DNA of 64,000 nt from CTSoil-075 sp042610375 (GCF_042610375.1 NZ_JBGJZL010000006.1:1-64000), one strand, 5' to 3'. Positions 1-8,143 are shown, counted from the first letter of the stretch. Notes: generated from the sequence alone by a model not told the origin. Made by a program: numbers and translations.

Positions 1-101
1 TTTACGTTTCATATGATTGACGGTAACTTATTTTCTTCTATGTACTAATTTACTTCCATAACATGATACTTTCACTAATCAACATAACAAAAAAAACTAG
101 C

Positions 102-132
102 AAACCCTAGTCAATAAATTTGACTAGGGTTT
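102..132 (-). terminator. Hairpin terminator
   Basis: Perfect 13-bp inverted repeat (AAACCCTAGTCAA and its complement, about 5-bp loop). Read on the minus strand it is followed by a run of T. It lies about 130 bp past the stop of the ATP-binding protein gene and probably ends that transcript. Confidence 0.7.
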
Positions 133-259
133 ATTTATGTAGTTATAGTTGAACTAGGGTACTTTATTATCTTATGAAATGACATGTTAATCTCAGCAAA
201 AAGTCCTCCAGAAGTGATTATAAACCCTCCATTAATATTGAAAATTTTTACCTTTGTAA

Positions 260-637
260 TTAAGCAATGTTAATTTTTTTGATAAGTATTAGCTCATTTC
301 CCACCCCATTGAGTTCATAAGAGTCCACATAATGCTGTATAAGTTGAAGCCCTCGTCCATGTTCCTCAAACCAAGAATTTTTAGCAAGTATCTCCTGATT
401 GATAAAACCATTCCCCTCATCGCGAATGACAATTTTAATTTTATCTGCAAATTCTTCCATTGTTAGATATACTTTTTTGCTATTATCTGCTTTATTACCA
501 TGAAAAATTGCATTATTAACGCCTTCATTAATGGCAACGAATACGCGCAGAGCCTCTTTTTCAGAAAGTCGCACCAGCTTGTCCTTAATAGATTCTCGCA
601 TTTTAGAAAATTCATCCAAAGTAGAAAAACAATACAT
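260..637 (-). CDS. RsbW-like ATP-binding protein (anti-sigma factor type serine kinase domain)
   Basis: A 125-aa single-domain protein of the HATPase_c_2 type. The N box is seen as ..INEGVNNAIFHG.. (about residues 36-47), the G1 box as RDEGNGF (about 72-78) and a G2-like HGRGLQLI (about 92-99). Members of this family phosphorylate STAS-domain antagonists or bind sigma factors in partner-switching systems, acting in the cytoplasm. No STAS gene lies next to it; the nearest in the window is at about 50 kb, so the partner is unknown. The next genes upstream, a 51-aa ORF and an HD-GYP protein, are also minus-strand but 140 bp away. The domain call is secure; whether it controls a sigma factor or another output is not shown. 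Confidence 0.8.
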   Translation of the reverse strand: MYCFSTLDEFSKMRESIKDKLVRLSEKEALRVFVAINEGVNNAIFHGNKADNSKKVYLTMEEFADKIKIVIRDEGNGFINQEILAKNSWFEEHGRGLQLIQHYVDSYELNGVGNELILIKKINIA

Positions 638-775
638 TCATCCTACCTCCATAATTTATAATAAAGAGATATTTGTTATAAATATCCAGTTTTATATATG
701 ATGTTTAATCTTACTCTCCTCAAACGCCCGTTCCTCTCGATATTCCTGATACCTGTCATCCTCGACAGGTCATAT

Positions 776-931
776 TTAAAAGTAATTTCGTTGCACTTTT
801 TGTTGTTGATTTTTCTTTGCATATTCTTCTAAAATTTTCTCTAACCGTTCTAGCGCATCTATATCACTAATATTACTAGTAGGTTTTTTTAAAATTTCTA
901 TAAGATACTCTATTTCTTCGTGAAATTCCAC
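776..931 (-). CDS. Small 51-aa protein, coupled to the HD-GYP gene
   Basis: The frame opens with GTG three bases after the stop of the upstream HD-GYP gene, with a GAGAGG ribosome site inside the last codons of that gene. That layout suggests translational coupling. The protein is charged and almost wholly helical: an N-terminal helix beginning EFHEEIEYLIEIL, a short PTSNISD turn, then a second helix ALERLEKILEEYAKK and a basic tail. The helix-turn-helix shape and size recall Spo0E-type aspartyl-phosphate phosphatases, but the SxxxD signature of that family is absent, so the relation is only a suggestion. It could also be an unrelated small partner of the phosphodiesterase. Confidence 0.6.
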   Translation of the reverse strand: MEFHEEIEYLIEILKKPTSNISDIDALERLEKILEEYAKKNQQQKVQRNYF

Positions 932-934
932 GCA

Positions 935-1537
935 TTAGTACCTCTCTAATAAAAATTTTTTTACTAATGTCGAATTAAAGTGGGTTTCCATTCCGTCATA
1001 TATGACTTGAAAAGCTTCTTTTCGTGTCATAGCTTTGCGGTAAATCCGATCTGAAGTGATGGCTTCATAGACATCGATGATACTTAATATTTGCGCAATT
1101 AATGGTATCTCTTTGCCTGCCTTCCCATTTGGATAGCCTTTTCCATTAAATTTTTCATGATGGCAAAGAACGACTTCTGCTAGATGCTTTAATTGATTTG
1201 TATTATTTAAAATCTCAAACCCATATTGAGAATGTTTTTTTATAATTTGAAATTCTTTTTGAGTTAATATCCCTGGCTTATTTAAAATATGTTTAGGGAT
1301 TTTTATCTTACCAATGTCATGAAGTAATGCTGCACTTAATGTATCTTCAACAGTCTGAAGTGAAAGATTAAGTTTTATTGCGAAAGAAACTGCCATTTTC
1401 GCTACTTTGTAAGAATGCCTAGCCGTACCAATGTCATATTGACTTATTAAGTTGAGTAAATGATTAGTTATTTCTGATTTTGTCTTAGAAGGATACCGAA
1501 ATATGATTTCGTCATCTATTACTAAATATTGAAGCAT
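935..1537 (-). CDS. Stand-alone HD-GYP domain protein (c-di-GMP phosphodiesterase family)
   Basis: A 200-aa protein that is nearly all HD-GYP domain. Visible metal and active-site residues are H41, the HD pair at 73-74 (HDIGK), HH at 126-127, the GKGYP signature at about 132-136 and D155 in the IDVYEAITSDR motif. The family hydrolyses cyclic di-GMP to pGpG or GMP in the cytoplasm. No receiver or sensory domain is attached; the 35-residue N-terminus is too short for one. The ATG is preceded by GAGGAG at good spacing. Its upstream DNA is unusual: a perfect 25-bp-arm palindrome begins 20 bp before the start codon, so any promoter must lie within or beyond it. Confidence 0.85.
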   Translation of the reverse strand: MLQYLVIDDEIIFRYPSKTKSEITNHLLNLISQYDIGTARHSYKVAKMAVSFAIKLNLSLQTVEDTLSAALLHDIGKIKIPKHILNKPGILTQKEFQIIKKHSQYGFEILNNTNQLKHLAEVVLCHHEKFNGKGYPNGKAGKEIPLIAQILSIIDVYEAITSDRIYRKAMTRKEAFQVIYDGMETHFNSTLVKKFLLERY

Positions 1538-1556
1538 ATAAAATTCTCCTCAAAAT

Positions 1557-1611
1557 AGCAGCATTAGCTAATGTAACATAATATACTTATGTTACATTAG
1601 CTAATGCTGCT
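1557..1611. repeat. Left palindrome flanking the tyrosine recombinase
   Basis: Perfect inverted repeat with 25-bp arms and a 5-bp spacer (TATAC), with no T-run on either side. Its centre (1573-1595) is a 23-bp core made of GTAACATA and TATGTTAC arms around a 7-bp spacer. The reverse complement of this core is identical to the core of the right palindrome at 2351-2373, whereas the outer arms of the two palindromes differ. It sits between the recombinase promoter and the ribosome site of the HD-GYP gene. Confidence 0.85.
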
Positions 1612-1658
1612 GAATGTAATCAATTTTTTAGCGCATTTCACTTCATTGGCTAATTTCT

Positions 1659-1687
1659 TTGAATTCTAAAGTAACATATTATATACT
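1659..1687 (+). promoter_or_regulatory. Probable sigma-A promoter of the recombinase gene
   Basis: TTGAAT at 1659-1664 and TATACT at 1682-1687, separated by 17 bp. The spacer holds a further copy of the half-site GTAACATA (1671-1678) found in the flanking palindromes, so the recombinase could bind its own promoter. This is inferred from sequence alone. Confidence 0.5.
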
Positions 1688-1725
1688 ATACAATGATAAG
1701 AAACATATTATGGGGCGTGATTTAA

Positions 1726-2274
1726 ATAGAATATGTAGAACCAATACGAAGTAAAGTTCAAATCGATAACATTAAAATTTATTTAAAAAATAAGAACCTA
1801 CGTGATTACTTGCTTTTTGTCTTAGGTATTAATAGTGGTCTGCGAATATCCGATTTATTGCTATTGACTGTAAATGATGTAAAAGAAAGAGATAGAATCA
1901 TACTCAGAGAGAAGAAAACAGGTAAAAGTAAAGATTTTCCCCTTTCTGATACATGTAAAAAGGCAATCAAAGAGTATCTGGAAACTATTAAAATTAACAG
2001 CGGTTGTTTATTTAAAAGTAAAAAAGGCGATCAACCCATTACTCGAATACAAGCTTATAGAATCATTAACAACGCAGCGCGAATAATAGGGATTAATGAT
2101 GCAATTGGAACCCATACATTGCGCAAAACTTTTGGGTATTGGGCTTACAAAAAAGGAGTAGATATAACTAGAATTCAAAAGTTACTTAATCATTCAGCTC
2201 CTAGTGTAACTTTAGCCTATATAGGAATCACTAAAGATGAACTTGATGATATATATATAAATCTAAATTTGTAA
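1726..2274 (+). CDS. Minimal tyrosine recombinase (integrase catalytic domain only)
   Basis: The full catalytic set of a tyrosine recombinase is visible. Counted from the TTG at 1810: R12 (GLRIS), a lysine in REKKTGK, H102-x-x-R105 (THTLRKT), H128 (LLNHSA) and the nucleophile Y137 (LAYIGI). There is no room for a usual N-terminal core-binding domain. The open frame runs back to 1726 and reads IEYVEPIRSK, which resembles the usual N-terminus of such small integrases. That stretch contains no ATG, GTG or TTG before 1810; an ATA at 1726 follows a GGGG-type ribosome site. Either a rare ATA start, the TTG at 1810, or a mutated start is used. It lies between two palindromes with a shared core. Confidence 0.8.
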   Translation: MEYVEPIRSKVQIDNIKIYLKNKNLRDYLLFVLGINSGLRISDLLLLTVNDVKERDRIILREKKTGKSKDFPLSDTCKKAIKEYLETIKINSGCLFKSKKGDQPITRIQAYRIINNAARIIGINDAIGTHTLRKTFGYWAYKKGVDITRIQKLLNHSAPSVTLAYIGITKDELDDIYINLNL

Positions 2275-2333
2275 AATAAAATTATTTTATAAAAGGATAA
2301 TTGAAAAACTTGGCGTAATATCTTTTATTATGG

Positions 2334-2390
2334 ATATTTATTAGCAGTAGGTAACATAAGTATATTATGTTACCTACTACTAATAAATAT
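2334..2390. repeat. Right palindrome flanking the tyrosine recombinase
   Basis: Inverted repeat with 26-bp arms (25 of 26 positions pair) around a GTATA spacer. The central 23 bp (2351-2373) are identical to the reverse complement of the core at 1573-1595, so the two asymmetric spacers face opposite directions. There is no T-run. It begins 60 bp after the recombinase stop codon. Confidence 0.85.
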
Positions 2391-2430
2391 TCCTCGGTAA
2401 CTAATACATTTATTGCTAAGCGCACACGAG

Positions 2431-2476
2431 GACGCACTAGCTGTCATTAAAGTCAGCTAGTGCGTCTGATTTTTTT
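2431..2476 (+). terminator. Rho-independent terminator
   Basis: 13-bp perfect stem (GACGCACTAGCTG and complement), 10-bp loop, then T7 at 2470-2476. It would end transcripts from the recombinase. Confidence 0.85.
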
Positions 2477-2760
2477 ACTAGTTTTTCATTCTCGCTACTA
2501 CCTTATGCTACAAGTGCTTTTCCAAGAAACTCCCTGTTACATTTTTCTCCATGTCTAAAAATATTTTATACGGCACAGAAAATGAGCATTAGACTAATCC
2601 AAGTCCAATACCAAGTAAGATGAATGTACAGTATCCCCTACTCATTTGCATATCTCAGACCGTTGTATCCTTGCAATGCAGTACTTTTATTCTCTCTCTC
2701 TACTCATATTATGTCTTATACGACTACGGGTCATACTTACGTACAATAGCATAAAAAATA
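2477..2760. other. Intergenic stretch without a clear gene
   Basis: No convincing gene. The minus strand has a very short hydrophobic open frame (about 18 codons, reading ..FILLGIGLGLV) near 2590-2650, which could be a gene scrap or chance. Confidence 0.4.
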
Positions 2761-2788
2761 ACACCAACCATAATTAATTGATTGGTGT
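2761..2788 (-). terminator. Probable terminator of the QueG-like gene
   Basis: ACACCAA and TTGGTGT arms around an AT-rich loop; on the minus strand the stem is followed by TTATTTTTTA. It is placed about 110 bp after the stop of the QueG-like gene. Confidence 0.55.
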
Positions 2789-2898
2789 CAAAGATTTTAA
2801 TTTTTCCACTGTCTACATTCTTCGATAAAGCTATCTTTTGTTATCATTCTTACTATATAAGGGTCAGATCCTCCCTAAAACCACTGATAGAAGCTAAC

Positions 2899-3759
2899 CT
2901 AGTTATTCATTTTTATTGGATTTCTATCTTCGCAAGGTACATTAGTTTGACATAAACCACAGCCTGCCCCTACCGCTGGATTTCCTCCATAAGATTCAGC
3001 CAATTTTTTTGCTTCTTCTCCATAAGCGTATTTATAACATTTTATCTTATCATGCCCTTCTTTAGATATAGCATTAACAGGACACCGCTTAATGCAAGCT
3101 CCACAAATCCCCTTACTACATAGTAGGCAATTTTCTGTGTGATTTTTAGCTTTTCTAATATCTGGAGTAAGTTTTAATTCCGTTACAACTGAAACCAACT
3201 TTATCGCAATTCCTTTTTCTGTAATAAAAGCATCATTTATCGAAAAAGTACCAAGCCCAGCTGCATAAGCTATGTGACGTTCCGACCAATTAGACGTTGG
3301 TCCTAACGCTTGACCTGAAGCTGGTTCATCAATTTTTTTAAACCATTCAGAATGATACGGGGATATCGTTTTATATCCCCTTTCATTTAAAATATTCTCT
3401 ATATGCTTAGTAATCTCCCTGAAATACATGACTTGGTAAGTACGAAGCAGTGCCCATTCTTTTGATGGCCATTCTGTTTGCACTCCGTTACTTTTTCTAA
3501 TCTTCTTATTGATCGGTAATACAACACTTATAACTGTTCCTCCATGATAACTACCTTTTCCAAAAGCCAACTCAAAAATTTCCCTTGGAGTTAAATGATA
3601 GCTACCAATTATTTTTTTATATTCTTCAAATAAAGGATCCTCTGCAGATGCAAATTTTACAATAGGTTCATCAAACCAGCGGTCATTAATTTCCTCATAC
3701 CAATTATTTTTACTTTCTAATACATACTTTTTAATTTCACTTTTTATAAAATCTTTCAT
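2899..3759 (-). CDS. QueG-related double [4Fe-4S] cluster protein (copy 1)
   Basis: A 286-aa cytoplasmic protein of the epoxyqueuosine-reductase-like family. The conserved middle reads WSERHIAYAAGLGTF, followed by a ferredoxin-type segment CLLCSKGICGACIKRCPVNA and a C-terminal CGLCQTNVPCEDRNP, enough cysteines for two [4Fe-4S] clusters. True QueG reduces epoxyqueuosine in tRNA using cobalamin. Queuosine genes are not nearby, and the window has two more divergent members (about 17 kb and 37.5 kb). Clostridial and Negativicute genomes carry many such paralogues of unknown substrate, so only the cofactor type is claimed. Start ATG follows GGAGG at good spacing. Confidence 0.7.
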   Translation of the reverse strand: MKDFIKSEIKKYVLESKNNWYEEINDRWFDEPIVKFASAEDPLFEEYKKIIGSYHLTPREIFELAFGKGSYHGGTVISVVLPINKKIRKSNGVQTEWPSKEWALLRTYQVMYFREITKHIENILNERGYKTISPYHSEWFKKIDEPASGQALGPTSNWSERHIAYAAGLGTFSINDAFITEKGIAIKLVSVVTELKLTPDIRKAKNHTENCLLCSKGICGACIKRCPVNAISKEGHDKIKCYKYAYGEEAKKLAESYGGNPAVGAGCGLCQTNVPCEDRNPIKMNN

Positions 3760-4026
3760 TGTAATACCTCCATTAATTTCATTCGCGACTATAGACTACC
3801 ATTTATCTTTGTAATCCATCTTTCCGAGTACTCCCTCCAAAATGATTATCAGCCTAGCATCCGCTACTGGCCTCCTATTCTAGTTCGATGAGCTGCACAC
3901 GCAGTAAAAAACATTTTTACCAAGTGCATATACACCTATTGTTTTAAAATTTTCCACTAATCCCTCTCTCGTACTCATAACATCATGATATTTACACTAT
4001 AATAATAGAATGTAATGTTACAAATA
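3760..4026. other. Intergenic stretch
   Basis: Nothing gene-like seen. The stretch 3760-4201 holds only the two hairpins listed separately at 4027 and 4140. Confidence 0.4.
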
Positions 4027-4064
4027 ACAAGTAGGTACTTATAAGTAGCATAGTACCTACTTGT
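4027..4064. repeat. Inverted repeat
   Basis: 12-bp perfect arms (ACAAGTAGGTAC and complement) with a 14-bp loop and no strong T-run. It lies downstream of the amidohydrolase gene, beyond its likely terminator. Confidence 0.5.
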
Positions 4065-4139
4065 ATACTTAAATATATAAATTATCCATGATATTACCAG
4101 TCCAGGACATGGCACATTCTTATTTAATATATATAAAAA

Positions 4140-4164
4140 GAGTATTAGCACCACGCTAATACTC
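4140..4164 (-). terminator. Terminator of the amidohydrolase gene, member of a repeated hairpin family
   Basis: Arms GAGTATTAGC and GCTAATACTC around ACCAC. On the minus strand the stem leads into TTTTTATAT. Nearly the same hairpin occurs at 8050 and 16625, each time just after a minus-strand gene. Confidence 0.7.
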
Positions 4165-4201
4165 TCATCTAAAATTTGTTTTTTATCACCTTTAAGATCT
4201 G

Positions 4202-5020
4202 TCAAAGACCAAGATCATAAATCCTATTGGCGTTGTCAAAAAATACTTTGTCATGATGTTTTGCTGGAATAAGATGCGCAACAAACTCAATATAATTGGA
4301 GATATTAGCCAGAGGCCAATCTGTCCCATATAGCAGGCGATCATAGTTGTCTAGGTATTCTAGCCATATTTTTAAGAAGTTAATATAACCGTGCTTTTTC
4401 TCAAAAAAATCCGTCATATTATCAATCCGGCCTTCCAAAATTCCCGAAAGGTCAGCAGCTACATTTTCATTTTTCTCAATGACCGCAATCGCATCTACCA
4501 ACCAAGGATTACCAATATGACACATAATAAATTGAACATGAGGATAGCGTACCGCTACCTCATCTAAGATCATAGGATGACTGTATTTGAGCAAAGCATT
4601 ACTAGTGGCTGTCAAACCGGTATGAACGGCCACTGGTTTTTTATATTGCATTGCTAGTTGATAAAATGGGTCAACCACCGAATCGTAAATATAAAAATGA
4701 TTGTAGCCCGGATATAGCTTAATGCCTACACAATTCTTTCTTTGCAAATGTTTTTCTACCAAATAAGCTTGCTGTACTACCTCTTCCACTTTAAAGCAGG
4801 TGCTATCCAGCCCGATACAATAACTAAGATTGTCAGGGTAATCGTGGTCGCTGAGCTCCAGACTCCGGTTGCCCATGACCACACCATGGACAATGTTATG
4901 TTCAGTATATTGGTCTTTCAGATGGGCACTCGTATTTTTATGACCCGCCAATTCTGCAATCTGGTCAAAGTAAGGCTCTTGGCAGAAGTGGATATGAGCA
5001 TCAATAATCTTCATTAGCAT
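4202..5020 (-). CDS. Metal-dependent amidohydrolase (Amidohydro_2 family)
   Basis: A 272-aa TIM-barrel hydrolase. The N-terminal strand carries the HxH metal motif (DAHIHF). A conserved His follows in VAVHTG, another in FIMCHIGNPW, and the catalytic aspartate in YGTDWP near the C-terminus. The family includes decarboxylases and hydrolases of cyclic or aromatic acids; nothing here fixes the substrate. Two start codons, ATG at 5020 and ATG at 5014, share one GAGGAAGG ribosome site; the first is used here. The gene appears monocistronic, with its own terminator just past the stop. Confidence 0.8.
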   Translation of the reverse strand: MLMKIIDAHIHFCQEPYFDQIAELAGHKNTSAHLKDQYTEHNIVHGVVMGNRSLELSDHDYPDNLSYCIGLDSTCFKVEEVVQQAYLVEKHLQRKNCVGIKLYPGYNHFYIYDSVVDPFYQLAMQYKKPVAVHTGLTATSNALLKYSHPMILDEVAVRYPHVQFIMCHIGNPWLVDAIAVIEKNENVAADLSGILEGRIDNMTDFFEKKHGYINFLKIWLEYLDNYDRLLYGTDWPLANISNYIEFVAHLIPAKHHDKVFFDNANRIYDLGL

Positions 5021-5372
5021 TAGTCCTTCCTCAAATGTTTTCTTATGCGTGTAGTCTTATCCTACATTATCTATTATCTTTATCATACCACCTTATACTG
5101 CTAATGAGAAGTAATATCAAACAGCATGATCTTTGTTACTTAACAGCATTTTTTACCGGTACATTGATTTTTCCTCTTCTGGTCTTATACTGCATTTATA
5201 TACTAATTCACCATTCATAATCTTTTTCTTCATGAAGAGTGGTAATAGATACTACATTATCCTGATCAATTTGAGATTATATACAAAACATCATCCCTAT
5301 TTCTTCCCATGAGTAAGGAAATTCTTCATCTATTAATTGACTTGGCTTTTTCTTGCTATAAGTGACCTGACA
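5021..5372. other. Intergenic stretch
   Basis: AT-rich DNA upstream of the amidohydrolase. A 61-codon plus-strand frame (5035-5220) has no ribosome site and a hydrophobic composition typical of chance reading of T-rich DNA. No gene is supported before the fragment at 5373. Confidence 0.4.
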
Positions 5373-5556
5373 ATGCGCAATGAGGAAATAGCCTACAATC
5401 TAGCTCAGGATAAGGATCTTACAGAAAAGCTAAAGGATGTAAAGCTTAGTATTCATCAACCAATTGCAAAAGAAATACACGATTTTCCGAGCTGGCTTAA
5501 AAAAGCTTATGGACAAACGAGGATGGCTCCATCTTCCACCTGACTATAAGCCATAG
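5373..5556 (+). pseudogene. Frameshifted gene fragment
   Basis: A frame starting MRNEEIAYNLAQDKDL continues through IHDFPSWLKK and then runs into an unnatural tail. Skipping one A in the A6 run at 5499-5504 gives LMDKRGWLHLPPDYKP followed by a stop, which reads like ordinary protein. The piece therefore looks like the remnant of a small gene broken by a one-base insertion. No family was recognised and no ribosome site is clear. Confidence 0.35.
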
Positions 5557-5607
5557 AGAGAGTGAAGATATACACCCATTAATTTTACCATTAATTTACA
5601 AAAAAAA

Positions 5608-5639
5608 CCTGCAAGAATTCATATTAGAATTTTTGCAGG
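5608..5639. terminator. Bidirectional-looking hairpin terminator
   Basis: CCTGCAAGAATTC pairs with GAATTTTTGCAGG (12 of 13) over a 6-bp loop. An A-run lies on the left and GGGGTTTT on the right. It stands downstream of the OPT transporter gene on the minus strand and of the gene fragment on the plus strand. Confidence 0.65.
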
Positions 5640-5760
5640 GGTTTTCGTTATTATCAGCGATAGGATCTTCCTCTACTTATCTTAAAGGAAAACATTACTT
5701 TAATGAACATGAATATCATTTTCTCCCGTCATCATATGTACATGATTACGGAAAAAATCA

Positions 5761-7806
5761 TCACGAATTGGTTTTAAACTTTACACTAACAACACGATAA
5801 ACAAATATGACAATCATCGCAATAAATACGAGTAAGCCGAGCCAATCCGCTGTGGGACCAAATTCTTTACCTACCATTGACAACGGTGAATCGCTGCCAC
5901 CACCTGTTACTGAAAGTACAATAATAATGGCAATGATAACCCCCATTAAACTTTCGCCAACAATCAGACCAGATGCAAACAGTACACCATGACGGTTACA
6001 AACCTCGACATCTTCTTCTATGTTTTTTGGACTCCGTTGCATCGCTCTATTGTGCAGATAACGATTCACAAAATAACCCATGACAGCACCTATAACAAGG
6101 GGCATCTCCAAAGTAGGCGGCAAATAAATACCCATACCTACAGCTAAAGGTGGCAGACAATATTTTGCTGAATTCTTTTTCAATAGTAAATCTACAATAA
6201 TGATTGTAATCCCTACTCCCACGCCAAAAAAGATATAATTCCAATCCAAATTATTACTGAAAATCCCTTTGGCAATCGTAGTCATCAAAGTCGCCTGCGG
6301 TGCAGACAGGACTTGACTTTCGTCCATTCCAACGCGTGGCATAGCTCCGACAAAACCATATGCCTCATATAATAAATTCAATACTGGTGCAATGGCAAAT
6401 GCTCCGACAATGCAGCCCAGTAATAAGGCCACTTGCTGCTTCCATGGCGTAGCACCGACCAGATAACCTGTTTTTAGATCTTGCATATTATCGTTGGAGA
6501 TAGCGGCAATACTGACAATCACGCTCGTCATGAAAATAGCTAAAGCAATGGCGAATTTACTTCCTATTTCTGTGTCAAAAAGGCCGACTACAGTACCAAT
6601 TCCGAGTACTACAAGAGAAGATACAATAATTCCTAAAATACCAATCCCAGAAATCGGGCTAGCTGATGTACCAATGAGTCCGGCCATGTAACCGCACGCA
6701 GCAGCTACAAAAAATCCCATACAAATAGAGATAGCAACACCTGCGACAACAAAAATCCCTGTGGTACTTGCTGATAGATTCGCATCTGCAATAAAGGAAT
6801 AAAAGGTTCCCAGCAACCCGATAACAATCACACTCAAAATCATCGCTGTCGTTTTAGGAGACAAATCTGTATCCATACGATGCAAACTTTTTCCGGTTTC
6901 TGTACGACTCATAGCTTCTATCGAGATGCGCATACCATCTATGATTGGTTTTACTAGAGTAAGCAGTGTCCATATCGCAGCAATCCCTATTGCACCAGCA
7001 CCGATAAGGCGCACCTTTTGTGCCCATACAGCAGATGCAAATGCACTGGCACTCTGTCCAGCTGCCGGTGATAGTACAGATGTAAGATAGGGTACAAATA
7101 CGCCCCATGACAAAATAGTTCCTGCTAACATTGCCATACCACTGGCAATACCAATTAAATAGCCAGCTCCCAATAAAGCGGAAGAGAAGCCAAGAGGCAG
7201 TTGAGAAGTGACTTTACCAAAGCTAAACCAATAGTGCACTCCCGATGAAATAACTTGAAAACCGTCTGCGCATAAACTGACAATAGATGAAACAATACCA
7301 CCATACATAATATCTTTTATACCATTTTCTTTGGCTCCCACCGTATTACCACTGCCTACTTTTAAAATTTCTGCAGCTGCGAGCCCCTCTGGATAAGGCA
7401 AATCACTATCAACAATCATAGCACGGCGTAAGGGTATCGTGAACAACACGCCAAGGCTGCCGCCGCAAGCACAAATCATCAAAGTTTGCCAGAAAGCAAA
7501 TCCCTGCCAATAGCCCATCATCAGTAAACCAGGAATAATAAATATAACTGCCGAAAGAGTACCTGCTGCTGATGCTTGGGTCTGAACCATATTATTTTCC
7601 AAGACATTGGAATCTTTAAACATCTTTAAAATTGCCATAGAAATAACCGCTGCTGGAATAGACGATGAAAACGTGAGTCCCACTTTTAAGCCCAAATAAA
7701 CATTGGATGCCGTAAAAATGACCGTAATTATCATTCCCAACAATATTCCACGAAGTGTAAGTTCAGGCACGTTCACTTCATGGCTCATATAATCTACTTG
7801 TTTCAT
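5761..7806 (-). CDS. OPT-family oligopeptide transporter
   Basis: A very hydrophobic protein of 681 aa with about 14-16 membrane segments. The first segment contains the family hallmark NVYLGLKVGLTFSSS, and the later LLKKNSAKYCLPPLAVGMG region is also typical of bacterial OPT carriers. The family imports oligopeptides or metal chelates with cations across the inner membrane. An in-frame ATG exists at 7821, but the GAGGAG ribosome site lies between it and the ATG at 7806, so 7806 (MKQVDYMSHE) is the chosen start. The gene is alone, with a hairpin about 120 bp beyond its stop. Substrate unknown. Confidence 0.9.
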   Translation of the reverse strand: MKQVDYMSHEVNVPELTLRGILLGMIITVIFTASNVYLGLKVGLTFSSSIPAAVISMAILKMFKDSNVLENNMVQTQASAAGTLSAVIFIIPGLLMMGYWQGFAFWQTLMICACGGSLGVLFTIPLRRAMIVDSDLPYPEGLAAAEILKVGSGNTVGAKENGIKDIMYGGIVSSIVSLCADGFQVISSGVHYWFSFGKVTSQLPLGFSSALLGAGYLIGIASGMAMLAGTILSWGVFVPYLTSVLSPAAGQSASAFASAVWAQKVRLIGAGAIGIAAIWTLLTLVKPIIDGMRISIEAMSRTETGKSLHRMDTDLSPKTTAMILSVIVIGLLGTFYSFIADANLSASTTGIFVVAGVAISICMGFFVAAACGYMAGLIGTSASPISGIGILGIIVSSLVVLGIGTVVGLFDTEIGSKFAIALAIFMTSVIVSIAAISNDNMQDLKTGYLVGATPWKQQVALLLGCIVGAFAIAPVLNLLYEAYGFVGAMPRVGMDESQVLSAPQATLMTTIAKGIFSNNLDWNYIFFGVGVGITIIIVDLLLKKNSAKYCLPPLAVGMGIYLPPTLEMPLVIGAVMGYFVNRYLHNRAMQRSPKNIEEDVEVCNRHGVLFASGLIVGESLMGVIIAIIIVLSVTGGGSDSPLSMVGKEFGPTADWLGLLVFIAMIVIFVYRVVSVKFKTNS

Positions 7807-7821
7807 ACCTATACTCCTCAT

Positions 7822-8049
7822 TATTTAATAAATTTTTACCAATCTGAACTGGTCATACTTTTCTACAAAAATTTCAAGGGCAATTCCTCCATTCTCGATT
7901 ACTGCATAATTATATAAGTCTCTTTTTAATGATTGCAGTAAACTGTATCATATTCTCATAAGGATTATTTTTACAATGTTCTATATTTTTACGCCAAATC
8001 CTTTATTATCTCGTGCAGACATACATCTTAATATAAAAATACACAAAAA
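7822..8049. other. Intergenic region upstream of the OPT gene
   Basis: AT-rich; it should hold the promoter of the transporter gene. Several TATAAT-like boxes are present, but none with a well-spaced -35, so no promoter is called. Confidence 0.35.
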
Positions 8050-8074
8050 AAGTATCAGCATCACGCTAATACTT
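8050..8074 (-). terminator. Terminator of the GNAT gene, repeated hairpin family
   Basis: Arms AAGTATCAGC and GCTAATACTT around ATCAC, followed on the minus strand by TTTTTTTGTG. Near copy of the hairpins at 4140 and 16625. Confidence 0.75.
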
Positions 8075-8143
8075 ATTACATTATTTCTTTTGAAATTGAT
8101 TAATTTATAAGCTATTTTTTTGATAGATTATACTCTCTATTTT

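Noticed and set aside
1557..2390. The two palindromes as ordinary terminators
   Set aside because: Neither has a T-run, the left one is upstream of the HD-GYP gene and not behind a gene, and their shared 23-bp core in opposite orientation is not expected for terminators.
3975..4205. 76-codon minus-strand open frame
   Set aside because: It runs through two hairpins, overlaps the end of the amidohydrolase gene and has no ribosome site; chance frame in AT-rich DNA.
5035..5220. 61-codon plus-strand open frame, hydrophobic
   Set aside because: No ribosome site, no relation to neighbours, and the amino acid mix expected from T-rich DNA.
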